Source: Scleroderma bovista (lineage: Eukaryota > Basidiomycota > Agaricomycetes > Boletales > Sclerodermataceae). From it: 22,243 nt of DNA. The position numbers and the translations under genes were made by a program. The stretch is taken from positions 1 through 22,243 of the forward strand of contig JAYMGJ010000604.1 in the NCBI GenBank assembly GCA_037178675.1. The letters run 5' to 3'. Of this stretch, positions 1-9,640 are shown piece after piece. The notes under the pieces are model-generated. The model ran no database searches and was not told the DNA's origin. It saw only the letters and a list, made by a program, of their open reading frames with translations. Each line of letters begins with the position of its first letter. Position 1 is the first letter of the stretch.

Positions 1-586
1 AATAATCATTATCAGGCATAATGTTATGGGTTGTAAGAAGAATAGTCAATAGCATAACTCTATGGATTATCAGGTCAGGCATCTCATGACAGTGTTGTGG
101 CCATGCTCAGGCAAATCATACATGTCATCTATTGTTACCATAGCTGTACATTTTCATGAGTACAATTGAGATGGGGTAGATATAACAGGTTAATGGTACC
201 AGTCTGGCAGGGTTGTTCATGGTTTCTAACTCCATCGTCAGTGGCAAGCCAAGGTATACATGGTCATCAAAGCAATTAGGTAATAACTGAACATAATAAT
301 CATTATCAAACATAATGTTACAGGCTGTAAGGACAGTAATCAAATGCAGGGCTCTATGGATTATCAGGTTAGAAATCTCAAGATAGTATTGTGGTCATGC
401 TCAAATATATCATATATGTCATTCATTGTCACTGCAGCTATAAAATTTGATGAGTGCAATTTAGATAATGTAGATATAATTGTTCAATGGTGCCACCCTG
501 GCAGGGTTGTTCATGCCTTGCAGCTCTATCACTGGTGGCAAGCCAAGGCATATATGGTCACCAAAGCAATCAAGTAATAACTGACC
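1..586. repeat. Tandem repeat, two diverged copies of a 294-bp unit
   Basis: The stretch starting at 1 recurs from 295. Both copies begin with AATAATCATTATCA, share CTCTATGGATTATCAGGT in the middle and TGGCAGGGTTGTTCATG and GTGGCAAGCCAAGG towards the end, and finish with GTAATAACTGA. The copies are clearly related but diverged by eye, roughly a fifth to a quarter of positions, so this is an old duplication. The first copy starts at the window edge, so further units may lie to the left. The sequence is AT-rich, and the short open frames in it look accidental. It forms the outer part of the left inverted arm that flanks the DUF6589 gene. Confidence 0.8.
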
Positions 587-845
587 ATGTAAATATTGTC
601 TACCTGGAAATGTAGGGAAGTACAACTATGCATCTTGAAGAAGCTATTGGATCACTAAAGGTAACTATAGGTAGTATATATAGCATCATGTTGCACATTA
701 TGGTTTCTCATCAACTCTAGCAGAGAATATATACCTTGATCCATTGGTATGTCATAATGGTGCTAATGATTGGGATTATTAAAGTGACAAGGGAAGATAA
801 GTGTATATAAAGTATTATCAAATTCTATTCATTTTCCTGATGTAG
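520..845 (+). repeat. Left arm of a long inverted repeat
   Basis: Read on the + strand, this segment matches the reverse complement of about 4035-4745 once the solo LTR there is removed; the lengths agree (about 326 against 328 bp). Shared landmarks, in the same order, are a tract ending AGCTCTATC, TAGGGAAGTACA, a block containing GGTTT(C)TCATCAA, and TTATTAAAGTGACAAGG followed by TATATAAAGT. The match runs on into CATTTTCCTGATGT (about 829-842), which corresponds to the first codons of the minus-strand gene at 4062. The left arm therefore also holds a decayed copy of that gene's 5' end. Confidence 0.75.
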
Positions 846-907
846 TTATTGAGTTTCTCTTCTGATAAAGTGTGGTAGTACTCACTAAATCACATTATCA
901 GGTGGCA

Positions 908-3208
908 ATGAATGTAATATCACAAATGAACTTTGCACGAAATAATCGGGCAAACATCCTTGGCCTGATGAAGGGTTTATTTGACTTTGCATTTGGTGTG
1001 CCACATGACATCTTCACGTACAACTGCCATGTGGCAAATACAGTGTCATATCAAGTGGTTCGTCGCTGTCTTGAAGGCTTGTCATCCCAGGAGGCGAAGC
1101 TAGTCATGAAGAAGGGAAGAACAGCGAATGGTGTGGTGGTGATGGTGATGGACAACGTGCAAAATTACCTCATTCAGCGAGACTCATGGATAGGGTGCAT
1201 AAACACAATGAATGTGGGTATTGCAGTGACATTCATCGAACTAGAAGGGATCTCCCCCAACACATTCAACTTCTCTGCGAAGATGCAGTCCCTGGAGGGT
1301 TCCCAGCATCGCCAACTGATGGTGTCACATCTCCTTCGTTATATTGATCAAGTGCACCTTGACAAAGTCATGTCACTTCATTGGCTACTGATCTTGGAAA
1401 ACTACATCCCAGCCCATGCTCACATCAAGAAGGACATCCTAACAAGCTTTTGGACTACTGCTGCCAAACTTCGCCTCCCAGTCAAAGCCTCTCTTATCCA
1501 CCCACTGGCAACGAGTGGGAGGAATGAAATGGTGACCACAGAGCTGAAGGATGCACTATTCGACTTCCTTGAACAAATTGGTCAAACTGAAGATGACTAC
1601 CAGAAATGTCTTACCCTTTTTTCTGGTGATGGCCTCATGTACAAGAAGATAATCCAATTGAAGAAGTACTTACAGTTCCATGAGGACGATCTACAGAGTC
1701 TCCGCACTCTGGAGCCCACACTGGCAGTCTGGCACACTCACTGGACTGATATCAGCCAAATATTCGAGTCACACTGGGGGGAAACCCTCTCGACAGATCC
1801 ATCGTGCCTCGCTCATAGTGCTGCCAAGATTGGACAAGCAGCGCCACCCAATCTCAAAAAGGTTGACTTCTACCCTTACTCCAAGCTCACTTACCTAGTT
1901 TTGGAGATCTGTGTGCTGGATTGCTGGCGGTACGTGTCTCTATTGCACATGAAGCTTGACTTCTAAGCCTCCAATGAAACAGCCTCCACTTTGATCAAGT
2001 TGACCTGTTTAAATATTTCGAGAACCTCGCCACCGCCAAAAAGCTCCCCACAGTGGCTGAGCTCGAGCTTACAGCACAAAGACTCCATCATGCATACTCA
2101 AGTGCCCACAGTATATACTATGCAATACGTGATGTTGAAAAGACCTCCAACTGGAGCCAAACAGTGCCTCTGGGCACTGAATGGCGTCCCACTGTAGATG
2201 AGCATTCATTGGATGCTGGAACCAAGACAAAGGAGTTCAAAGGGGACCTAGTATTGGCTCGTTCAATTGCTTTCATGCGTGATGCTCTACTGTCATGAGA
2301 AGCAGCTTATGCAGCCACAGATGGTGATGTTGGATGACTTTATGAGATGTTGAAGGTAGTGAAATAATTTATTCCTCAAGTGGATGTACACCTGATGTCA
2401 CGAATGTCTTCAGGTCATGATGTTCACGTTTGCAGGATCATCCCATTCAAAATATGTTTCCTATCTGTTGGAGACCATTACCACACTTGAGCTCGAGGTC
2501 ACCCCAGAACTTTGTGATGTGATACTTCGCAGTCTACTGGTCAACATGTCAGGCAATGCTGGGGCATTCTATCCCCTCGATTTCATGCAGGAGTACTTTA
2601 ATCACATGCTCCAGGCTATCATGCAGCGCAAAGGACTCAACTATGTGGCTGACTACATACAGTCAGTTATTGCACGCAATTTGTACTGTCTCGGCCAAAT
2701 CAAGCACAATTTTCGTGACAGATTTGGGCTGCAGGCTCACAGCAGTCGACACAAGGCTCCCCACACTCATCCAGAAGTTCACATCCTCCTGAATGTCTAC
2801 TGTCAACAGCAACTACATTCTCGCTGCATTGGTCACCGACTATGTGATGATGATGATGAAGATGGTACCATAGATGGGTTCAGAAGAGGAGCTGAACATC
2901 TTCGAAAGACGAAGCTTGCAGCATGGGTGAAGGATACTACAAGTACTTGTGGCATGGATATTCAGTCCAAAGTCCAGGCTACAAACGAGCCGGTGCCAAC
3001 GGACACCCAATGCCCCAACCTCGTCACATCTGAGGAAATGGATGCAGATTCGGAGATTGATGACCAGGCAACCATCCCAACACTTGGGTATATGTGTGTC
3101 ATTGACAGTGAGTTTGTGATTGACTCAAACATCGAAAACTTTAAATTGGATGAAGATGGCATTGACTTTGACTGGGATGAACTTAGCCTCAGCTCAGTGG
3201 AGTACTAA
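908..3208 (+). pseudogene. DUF6589 domain protein, 5'-truncated, two nonsense codons
   Basis: The protein matches the DUF6589 family of Agaricomycetes (function unknown). Landmarks in order are MDNVQNYL, the MSLHWLLIL region, SGDGLMYKK, LAVWHTHWTDIS, NLKKVDFYP, LDCWR, MFTFAGSSHSKY and RNLYCLGQIKHNFRD, then an acidic tail rich in Asp and Glu. Three exons are visible: 908-1929, 1983-2355 and 2414-3208. The introns are 1930-1982 (GTACGT...CAG) and 2356-2413 (GTAGTG...CAG), and both splices restore the family reading across a frame change. Exon 2 has two in-frame TGA codons (2296-2298, 2335-2337); at the second, relatives have Arg, so CGA to TGA is likely. The N-terminus starts abruptly at the edge of the left inverted arm, with an AG at 890-891 as a possible acceptor. 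Upstream exons seem lost, although family members usually carry a longer N-terminal region. This copy is probably non-functional. Confidence 0.85.
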
Positions 3209-3261
3209 GCCTTGCAAGGCATCATGATGTAGCCTCTTTGGTCATGTACTACCCTGTCCAG

Positions 3262-4062
3262 TCACTGAGCTAATCTAATACTGCTATTTCCACTATTAGG
3301 AACCCGACGAATGAGCAGGATGCTTGTGAAAGGTCTGAGCTTGATGCACCATAAGTTCACAATCCAGCGAATGCCTTCCTCCTTGGCAGGTTGTGCACTA
3401 CTAGTTGCTGTCTCACGGTGTCTACCCAACTCCTCTCGCCACTTCAGCGCATTGGCTGACAGATCCTCGGAATGGATGTCCTTCATCGCATCAGAAATCT
3501 TCTGCACTGCTATATAGAGGCTTTCAATATGACTAGCCTCGAGCATTGTATCTTCTACGATGCTTGCAACATCTTCTTCTGATGTGAGCGAGAAAATGAC
3601 ATCAAGAATGGATTTGATAACGTTGTCAGGTAGAATTGACTCTGCATAGAGCCAGATGGATGACCTGGTATCTCTGGACTCCCATAGGCTATCCCACCAA
3701 TGGACAAGCTCGCTGGTACCAAACTCCTGCATTCGCTTCATCAGCTGGTTGCCTATGTGGCCACGTGGCCGCCCACTGTTTGTCTCCTCAATCACATTTG
3801 TTAACTCAGGTATGCACCCACTGCAGGTCCATTTTTCTTTTCATTGTGGGCGTGGATGTGCCTGACAACCCAGACAGCTGCATGGTGGTTCGTTAAGGAT
3901 GTTTCCATACAGCTCATCGAGTTGTGCCACTTTGCAAGGGGCCATAATGAGTCTCGCCATTGACAATTGCAGCATGTCCATGTCAGTGGTGGAGCGTGCG
4001 CTGTGCAGTGTCGGCAACTTGTTGACTTCCCCAACATCAGGAAAACGATTGGATTTAGACAT
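3262..4062 (-). pseudogene. Cys-motif protein, convergent to DUF6589, one nonsense codon
   Basis: From the ATG at 4062 the frame stays open for 266 codons to the TGA at 3264-3262, except for a TGA at 3843-3841. No intron is needed to join the two parts. The first part contains PDVGEVNKLPTLHSARS and the Cys cluster CSCLGC; just after the nonsense codon come CSGC and GRPRG (AT-hook-like). A Trp-rich stretch (WWDSLWESRD) and IWLYAESILPD follow. Possible Cys pairs on both sides of the stop suggest one zinc-binding unit. From memory it resembles C-terminal regions of RecQ-like helicase proteins that are multicopy in Agaricomycetes, but I cannot confirm this. The stop lies 53 bp from that of the DUF6589 gene, tail to tail. 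The promoter and first codons lie within the right inverted arm. The family is unassigned. Confidence 0.6.
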
Positions 4063-4745
4063 GACTTTATATAAATTTACCTTGCCTTGTCACTTTAATA
4101 ATGTTAATCAATCGGCATCATTATGATATATCAACTGACAATGTCATATATCCACTGCTAACCTTGATGAAATGAGACAACCCTAAGGGCAAAACCCAAA
4201 GAACTACCACACAGGGACTCTGAGGAGGAAAAGGATGCAAGCGTCTTAGAGCAAAGACCCAAAGAGAGCTCAAATGGAGAGCCTCTGGGTGCTGGATTGC
4301 AACGGTATATATACTACACTACACGTGTCCTGTGCGAGGCTACCCATGAGGCTGTATGCTGTACGAGGCAGTGAACACAGCTGCCATCCTGTGGTAAGGC
4401 TATGCTAATGACATCAAGGGATACAGCATGTACAGCACAAGGCTGTAGTCTAGACAGACCTACAGATAAGATGCACCAGATAAGATACTACGCTATGATA
4501 AGATGTCATCTAATCGCAGATTAGATAAGATAAAAAGTTAGACCATTACATGAAAACCACAAATGTAGCATAATGGCACACCTGCCCTTTGTGTCCATCT
4601 TTTGTAGCATAGAAGCATCTACAAGATGTGTGGGTGTACTTCCCTATATTTTTAGGCAGTGTATATATACATGTTCTGTTTTGACTCAATTGCTTTGATG
4701 GCTATGTATACCATGGCTGATCATTGATGATAGAGCTGAAAGGTA
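4035..4745 (-). repeat. Right arm of the long inverted repeat (split by a solo LTR)
   Basis: Its reverse complement matches 520-845. Without the 378-bp LTR and one copy of its 5-bp target duplication the arm is about 328 bp. It includes the region just upstream of the minus-strand gene starting at 4062 (a TATATAAA box lies 5-15 bp before its ATG) and that gene's first codons. The arms have diverged substantially, so the duplication is older than the solo-LTR insertion, which only the right arm carries. Confidence 0.75.
4173..4550 (-). mobile_element. Solo LTR, 378 bp, with 5-bp target duplication
   Basis: The element begins TGAGACAACC and ends GACCATTACA (TG...CA). It is flanked on both sides by TGAAA (4168-4172 and 4551-4555), as expected for LTR-element integration followed by LTR-LTR recombination. 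No internal coding region is present. The left inverted arm has the matching uninterrupted sequence, which supports the boundaries independently. A TATATATA box near 4308-4315 and about 130 bp beyond it, read on the minus strand, suggest minus orientation; this is an inference from typical LTR layout. It is unrelated to the 288-bp copia LTRs at 15499 and 21121. Confidence 0.85.
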
Positions 4746-4747
4746 AT

Positions 4748-5137
4748 GACAACAATATCAAACTGGTAGGGTTGGCCAGTACCATCAGTACTATTCCAAC
4801 CCATGGAAATGCATATCACAGATAATAATCAATGGCATACTTGACTAACCTGAGAATGGTCACCATACATCTTCAGGATGGGCAACAATATCAAGCTGAT
4901 AAGGCTGGCCAACTAAGTCTGTACCATCAGTTTTCCATCCAATGGAAATGTATATCATAGATGATAGTCAATGGTATACTTGACTAACCTGAAAATAGCC
5001 ACCATACATCTTTAGGATGGGCAACAATATCAAGCTGGTAGGATTTGGCCAACTATATCTGTACCATCAGTATTCCATCCAATGGAAATGTATATCACAG
5101 ATGGTAGTCAATGGTATACTTAACTAGCCTGAGAACT
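4748..5137. repeat. Tandem repeat, about 2.8 copies of a 132-139-bp unit
   Basis: Copies start near 4748, 4880 and 5019. Each carries a (G)GCAACAATATCAA tract, then a GGCCA block, GTACCATCAGT, ATTCCA(A/T)CC, ATGGAAATG(C/T)ATATCA, CAATGG(C/T)ATACTT and AACCTGA. The last copy breaks off near 5137. It lies just outside the right inverted arm, in the place the 294-bp repeats occupy on the left. The two repeat families share only short blocks, so the outer ends of the arms are not simple copies of each other. Confidence 0.8.
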
Positions 5138-5541
5138 GATAAAATTTATTATTATCCTTACCCATTGTACCATTTGTTTGGCAGTAATAATTCCTTCTGA
5201 ATCATATGGCAGAAATGTGTTGATAATAGAAATGGTAACTTGCATCTGTATTAAAAAGCAATTACAATAAGTATCAGTCTGACACATATGCAAATGGTTG
5301 CTCAGAGCTATAATTGGCATTGCTGATGACTATGGAACACCATATTGATTCCACTGCTCAGATATTTCATAATGGCATATCTGACTGTGCAGCCAATGCA
5401 GGCTACATACAGAGCAACCAGAGTGGGTTGAACATTTAGAAGCAGTGTGTGGACTCAGACAAAACATGAATGATCAAAAATCAATAAGATTCTTCCAAAC
5501 CAACAAGACACTACTATGCCAGAATGTAAATATAAGTGTGA
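5138..5541. other. AT-rich intergenic stretch
   Basis: About 400 bp of AT-rich sequence lie between the tandem repeat and the 3' end of the DUF6698 gene. I see no coding region, clear repeat or element end. It probably contains the 3' UTR of the minus-strand gene ending at 5542. Confidence 0.5.
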
Positions 5542-6955
5542 CTAAGTCCCCACTAAAATGGATGCAGTCCTCTCTTTGATCTCCTCATACTTCTGCCTAA
5601 TCTGTGCAAGAGCACTGTCTTTCATGGGCATATGCTCAGAATCTGTATACAGAGGGAATATTTGCCTAAATAACTGTTAGTGGCAGAACTGGAATCTGCA
5701 ACCGAGGTTTTGGCCCATACCTGTTCCACCACGTCAGGAGTTGATCAACCTCATCCTTCTCATCAGTGTCATCAAGAAGTTTGGTGATGCTATTATAGAA
5801 ACGTTCGGAATCAGTGATGAGATCAGTGCGAGAAAATACTTGGGCAGAAGTCAAGGCAAAGTGGACCTATCACCATTCAGTAGGGAGGAATCACCAAAGG
5901 CAAATAGACAGTACCTGCGTGGCAACATACGTGATGGATGCCTTGGTGACACTTTGCATGCCATGTAGACACGCATTGCCAGAGCACGTCACCTTCGGTT
6001 CTTGTTCCACGGAGCTAGGAGATGTGAACACATGTTTGAATGCCTGGATTCGATGGTTAGGCTGTAACAAAATAGTGATAAGGTCAAGAAACCTGCCGAA
6101 ACCAGGAGGCCGCTTCGAAGTAATCCATTCCATGGGTCTTCCGGATCATACACATAGTCCGAATATAAGAAAATGGGCCACTGGTCTCCCGCAACCTGAA
6201 TTTGACCATTCATTAACTTGGCTCGCGTCCTTGGACAAGATCAGTTTATATTTTGGAGGAAATTTAAAAAAAAAAACATACTTGACATTGTTCCAATCCA
6301 ATCCGGCAGGACACAGAAGAGCTCCGGTATGTTCGTGATTAAAACCTCTCCTGGCCTTGGCGTTCCTGAATATGTGGATTTAACGATTGGCCTTTGGGTG
6401 TGATCCAGTCTACAACGGCACTCTTCATTCCCTTTGTATCATTGGCACGCGCTCCATTTATGCCCTTCTGAATCTAGGGTCGAAGTCAGCTAGTTGCTAG
6501 CTAAGTAAAAATAAGGTAACATACCAGGTCCGCAATGTGGGCAACTTCATCCTCTGGGGAGGTCATAAGACTTGCTTCCAATCCTGGAACCATCCTCAAG
6601 AGTTCGCGGAATACCCCGAGTTCCTTTCGATCTCTACATGCCAAATGTTAATGGCCATACCAGAAAAGTCACGAACGTACATGTCTGACAATGATTTCAG
6701 GTCTAGCTCCTCCGCCATACTCTCGATACCGTTAGTAAGTAAGGTATGCACACTGCAGAAAGAGCAGATTGCACGACCAAAATGGTGACCATGGTGGACC
6801 AAAGGATCCTGAGTGGAGCTAAATGCGAACCAGATGGGGTGAGGCATGAGGCAAGAGCAATGACAAAACACATATGGATTCTTGCGTTGTCCGAGTTCCA
6901 GCACACTAGGGTTGGCATGCTTCTGTGCAGACTGAGAAGGAGAATTGGAAGACAT
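5542..6955 (-). pseudogene. DUF6698 family gene, eight exons, one frameshift in exon 4
   Basis: The product matches the DUF6698 family, multicopy and uncharacterised in Agaricomycetes, recognised from GHHFGR, HTLLTNGI, MVPGLEASL, the DWITPKG region, GDQWPIFLY, YDPEDPW, HVFTSPSSVEQEPK, VFSRTD, TDSERFYNS and LLTWWNR. Exons (5' to 3'): 6955-6872, 6808-6681, 6633-6525, 6467-6282, 6229-6097, 6043-5915, 5866-5721, 5665-5542. Introns are 47-63 nt. All are GT-AG except intron 5 (6096-6044), which fits the family only with a GC donor; a GT donor 6 bp upstream would drop two conserved residues. Exon 4 has one extra base (or a 2-base loss) near 6371-6390: the frame before it gives the DWITPKG part, the frame after it gives RRGFNHEHTGALLCPAGLDW. 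All other exons, the start and the stop are intact, so the damage looks recent, or it is a sequencing error. Confidence 0.85.
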
Positions 6956-7385
6956 TCGAGTGTCGTGATGCTGACGGTTGTTCGTGATGAAGGGTTGAGG
7001 GGGTTTGCAAAAAGGATGCCTATTTATACCTTGGGTGAGAGTGACAAAACCATGACCGCTGGTCAAAAAATACTGGATATTTGGTGTCTGGGCACCAACT
7101 ACGCGAGTGGGTAAAAAAAAACGGTAAAAAAAAACACTTCTTTTTAGCAAGCTGTTGAGCTAGTGGCAGCGACCCAAGTCATTCCATATAAGGTGTGCTC
7201 AGCGGAAAGAATAAAAGGTGAAGTGAACATGCTGTCCTTTATCCTCCATTTCTATCCAATCCAATCTCCTTGTCAGATGGATGTTAAGAGATCTCAATGT
7301 TCAACCAGGGTCATCGCAAATGCCAAGTGAAGCAATTACGGTCAGTACACCCAGCAAATGAATACAAAGGCTTGGACTTACATGG
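6956..7385. promoter_or_regulatory. Intergenic region between two divergent genes
   Basis: This 430-bp gap separates the starts of the DUF6698 gene (-, 6955) and the small gene at 7386 (+), so it probably holds both promoters. It has two adenine runs around 7114-7134 (TAAAAAAAAACGGTAAAAAAAAAC). These would be poly-T tracts upstream of the minus-strand gene, a common feature of fungal promoters. No convincing TATA box was seen. This is inferred from position only. Confidence 0.35.
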
Positions 7386-7796
7386 ATGGTAGAAGATGAT
7401 GCACCAAGTGATCAAACATGTCATACTACCATTGGTCACATGAAGAGGTGCTCGCCTGAAAGCGCCCTATCTCCGGAGCTGCACCAAGCCAAGAGACCAC
7501 ATAAATCCTTGGATCTGGGTGACTTGGAAAGGCAGTGGAGCGAAAGCAATCCAGTCCAAGTATCCAGCACCATAACAATGGAGGACCTACAACAATTAGT
7601 GCAGGGGATAAAAGAGATGCGAGTTCAGTTGGGGAGTATCAAGGCCGATGTAGCACTTCAGGGAAAAGCTCTAGCACAGTCTACTGTGGATCATAGTTGC
7701 AGGGAATGTCGGGGGAATGCGGAGCATGGTCATAGTGCGACACACTGGAACGACATAAAAGAGTCGCAGGACCCAAGTTGGGACGCCATTCTTTAA
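7386..7796 (+). CDS. Small hypothetical protein with predicted coiled coil
   Basis: This 136-residue open frame runs from the ATG at 7386 to the TAA at 7794. I do not recognise a family. The first half is polar and Ser/Pro-rich with basic clusters (KRC, AKRPHKS). Residues about 63-96 (MEDLQQLVQGIKEMRVQL onwards) have regularly spaced Leu, Ile, Val and Met and should form an amphipathic helix or coiled coil. The tail has a Cys/His group (CRECRGNAEHGHSATH) that could bind metal. It is divergent to the DUF6698 gene. An alternative upstream start near 7320 with an intron is possible but not supported by frame. It may be the first exon of a longer gene or a remnant. Confidence 0.45.
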   Translation: MVEDDAPSDQTCHTTIGHMKRCSPESALSPELHQAKRPHKSLDLGDLERQWSESNPVQVSSTITMEDLQQLVQGIKEMRVQLGSIKADVALQGKALAQSTVDHSCRECRGNAEHGHSATHWNDIKESQDPSWDAIL

Positions 7797-8062
7797 CTAT
7801 TAGTCTAGTTGACAGTGAACATTTCCCTTGGAGGGGATTAAATTGTGACTGATGGTACATTGTCAATAATCTAAAAAGAAGGATCAAGACAGGACTTATC
7901 TGGGACTCCGATTCAAGCTAATCATTCCTGTCTTGTTCTTGAGGGGGTGGATAAAAGGTATTCCTTTGGACGAGTCCCCGTGTCAGCTCTATGCCTACAA
8001 AACAAACTGATATATTGATGCGAATTTAAAGTCCATGAAATGACAACTGTGCAATGCAACAT

Positions 8063-8572
8063 TCAAGGATTCAACAACTGCAGTATACCACGTCGGGCCA
8101 GAACCTGATCATCAATCAAAATACATGCATGGCTCAATCCCACCACGGCATTGAGAGAGCACTTTACCAGACCGTGGGTTGTACATACTGCCTTCAATCT
8201 GGCTGATGTGACACTGTGTTTGTTCCATGTATGATTGCCTAAGATATCCGCAGTGAGGTCGACAATGAACTGATGAGTATTCAGTACTAGTATAATTAAG
8301 GAAGCGATTAATGAAATAGAAACTTACCCAAGACAAGATCCACGCAGCAAAGTCCACGTTGGGCTGCGAAACACCCCGCCAGAAGCCAGTGCCATCTTCT
8401 CTTTGAGAATACATGGCAACACCGAACCAGCCCTTTGAATGCAGGTTGGTGGCTGCACAAACATATGCTTTAATGAATGGGTTATCGAACCATTTTACCT
8501 GAAGTCTGCATGAGCAAATGTGGAAAATCAGAATCATAGTAATTTACCTCTAAGCCATTTTGATCAGCCTCA
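8063..8572 (-). pseudogene. 3' part of a spliced gene of unknown family
   Basis: Three consecutive exons can be read: about 8572-8548 (...DQNGLE), 8498-8328 (57 codons, starting VKWFDNPFIKAYVCAATN and containing GWFGVAMYSQREDGTGFW and VDFAAWILSW) and 8269-8063 (68 codons and TGA, including ILGNHTWNKHSV and ACILIDDQVLARRG). Introns are 8547-8499 (49 nt) and 8327-8270 (58 nt), both GT-AG and in phase. I do not recognise a named domain, but the composition is clearly protein-like. Upstream of 8572 the sequence becomes low-complexity and then repeats, so the 5' part appears to be missing. An alternative without the second intron also reads open (...GYLRQSYMEQTQ...) to a stop at 8112-8114, so the C-terminus is uncertain. 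Confidence 0.5.
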
Positions 8573-8658
8573 AAGAGGTGGAATATGCATCAGCAAACCC
8601 AGGATTTTGCCATAGTGACCATAGTAGTCATATACATTATAGGGACATCATAGCTCAG

Positions 8659-8834
8659 TCATAGTAGGTATACTAGCTGTAGTTTCTGTAGTTCTGACAG
8701 GCTGGCAACAGGCTGGCAACAGGCTGCTGCCAGTCTCTCAATTTTGCCATTGTGATCATAGTAGATATACTAGTTGTAGTTCCTGTAGTTCTGACAGACT
8801 GGCAACAGACTGCTGCCAGTCTCCAAAATTCCCA
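8659..8834. repeat. Direct repeat with 97-bp period and CTGGCA/TGCCAG hairpins
   Basis: TCATAGTA(G/A)(G)TATACTAG... at 8659 recurs at 8756, followed in both copies by GTAGTTCTGACAG and the ACAGGCTGC or ACAGACTGC block. Each copy ends in a short inverted repeat, CTGGCA...TGCCAG, that could fold into a hairpin. The first copy has an extra CTGGCAACAGG unit. It lies where the upstream exons of the neighbouring minus-strand gene should be, so it may mark the truncation point or the end of a small non-autonomous element. Confidence 0.65.
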
Positions 8835-9039
8835 CTGATCAGGAATTTGACAGGTTCCTTTTTCATACTCATTTAAACTTTTTAGGTTGAATAAGCATAA
8901 AAAAAGTTGACTGTTACCAAAGTAGAAAAAGCATGAAACAAGCTAACCCTAAAGGTGACCAAAATAGTTATTATTACCATACCAGTAGATACCAGTAAAA
9001 CTTGTGTAGCAAGTTGGTAAGGCCCGTCAGATATTGTTG

Positions 9040-9640
9040 CTGCCATCACCGCCGTTGGCACTAGGCCATCCACATCACAGCACTCGTCGTCATCACCCCT
9101 GCACGTCACCACTGTTGTCCCACGTTGTCACCATGTACTGCCATGGTGCTGGCCATCCGCGTTATCATCGTCCTTGGCATCCTCGTCGCACCAGCTGGCA
9201 TGCGCGTCCATCCCCCCTGTCGTGGTCATTGTCGTCGACGACGTTGTGCCGTCATGGCACAGAGCCATGGGTGTCATCTTGTCGTCATCGTCATCACACC
9301 AGCTGGCACGCACATCTGTCCCCCCCCTCGTTATTGTCGTCGACGACGTTGTGCCGCCATGGCACTGGCCATGCGCATCATCTCGTCATCGTCGTCGTGC
9401 TAGCGTGATCATCCCCATCCCATGTGTCACGTCGTTGTCGTCGTTATCGCTGCTGTGGCTGCACATCGCATCGCACCGGCTGGCATGCGCATCCATCCCC
9501 CCTGACGTCATTGTCATACTGGCCACCTGCGTCAGTTCATCGTCATGTTGCCTCACCGTCACCGTCATGTTGCTGTGGCACCCGTGTCAGGTGGTCTCAT
9601 CATCATCGTTGTGCGTCGTGTTGTACCACCATGGCACTGG
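9040..9640. repeat. GC-rich degenerate minisatellite
   Basis: A degenerate repeat contains CACC(A/G)GCTGGCA(T/C)GC followed by a run of six or seven C, at about 9188, 9297 and 9472. Between these lie GTCGTCGACGACGTTGTGCC and GCCATGGCAC blocks. It is rich in CpG and GTC/GAC triplets. Open frames exist on both strands with His/Ser/Val-rich translations, but none is conserved from copy to copy, so I do not call a gene. The start and end are gradual. Confidence 0.7.

Noticed and set aside
1..600. Small open frames at 125-343 and 344-577
   Set aside because: They lie in diverged AT-rich tandem repeat copies and do not correspond between copies.
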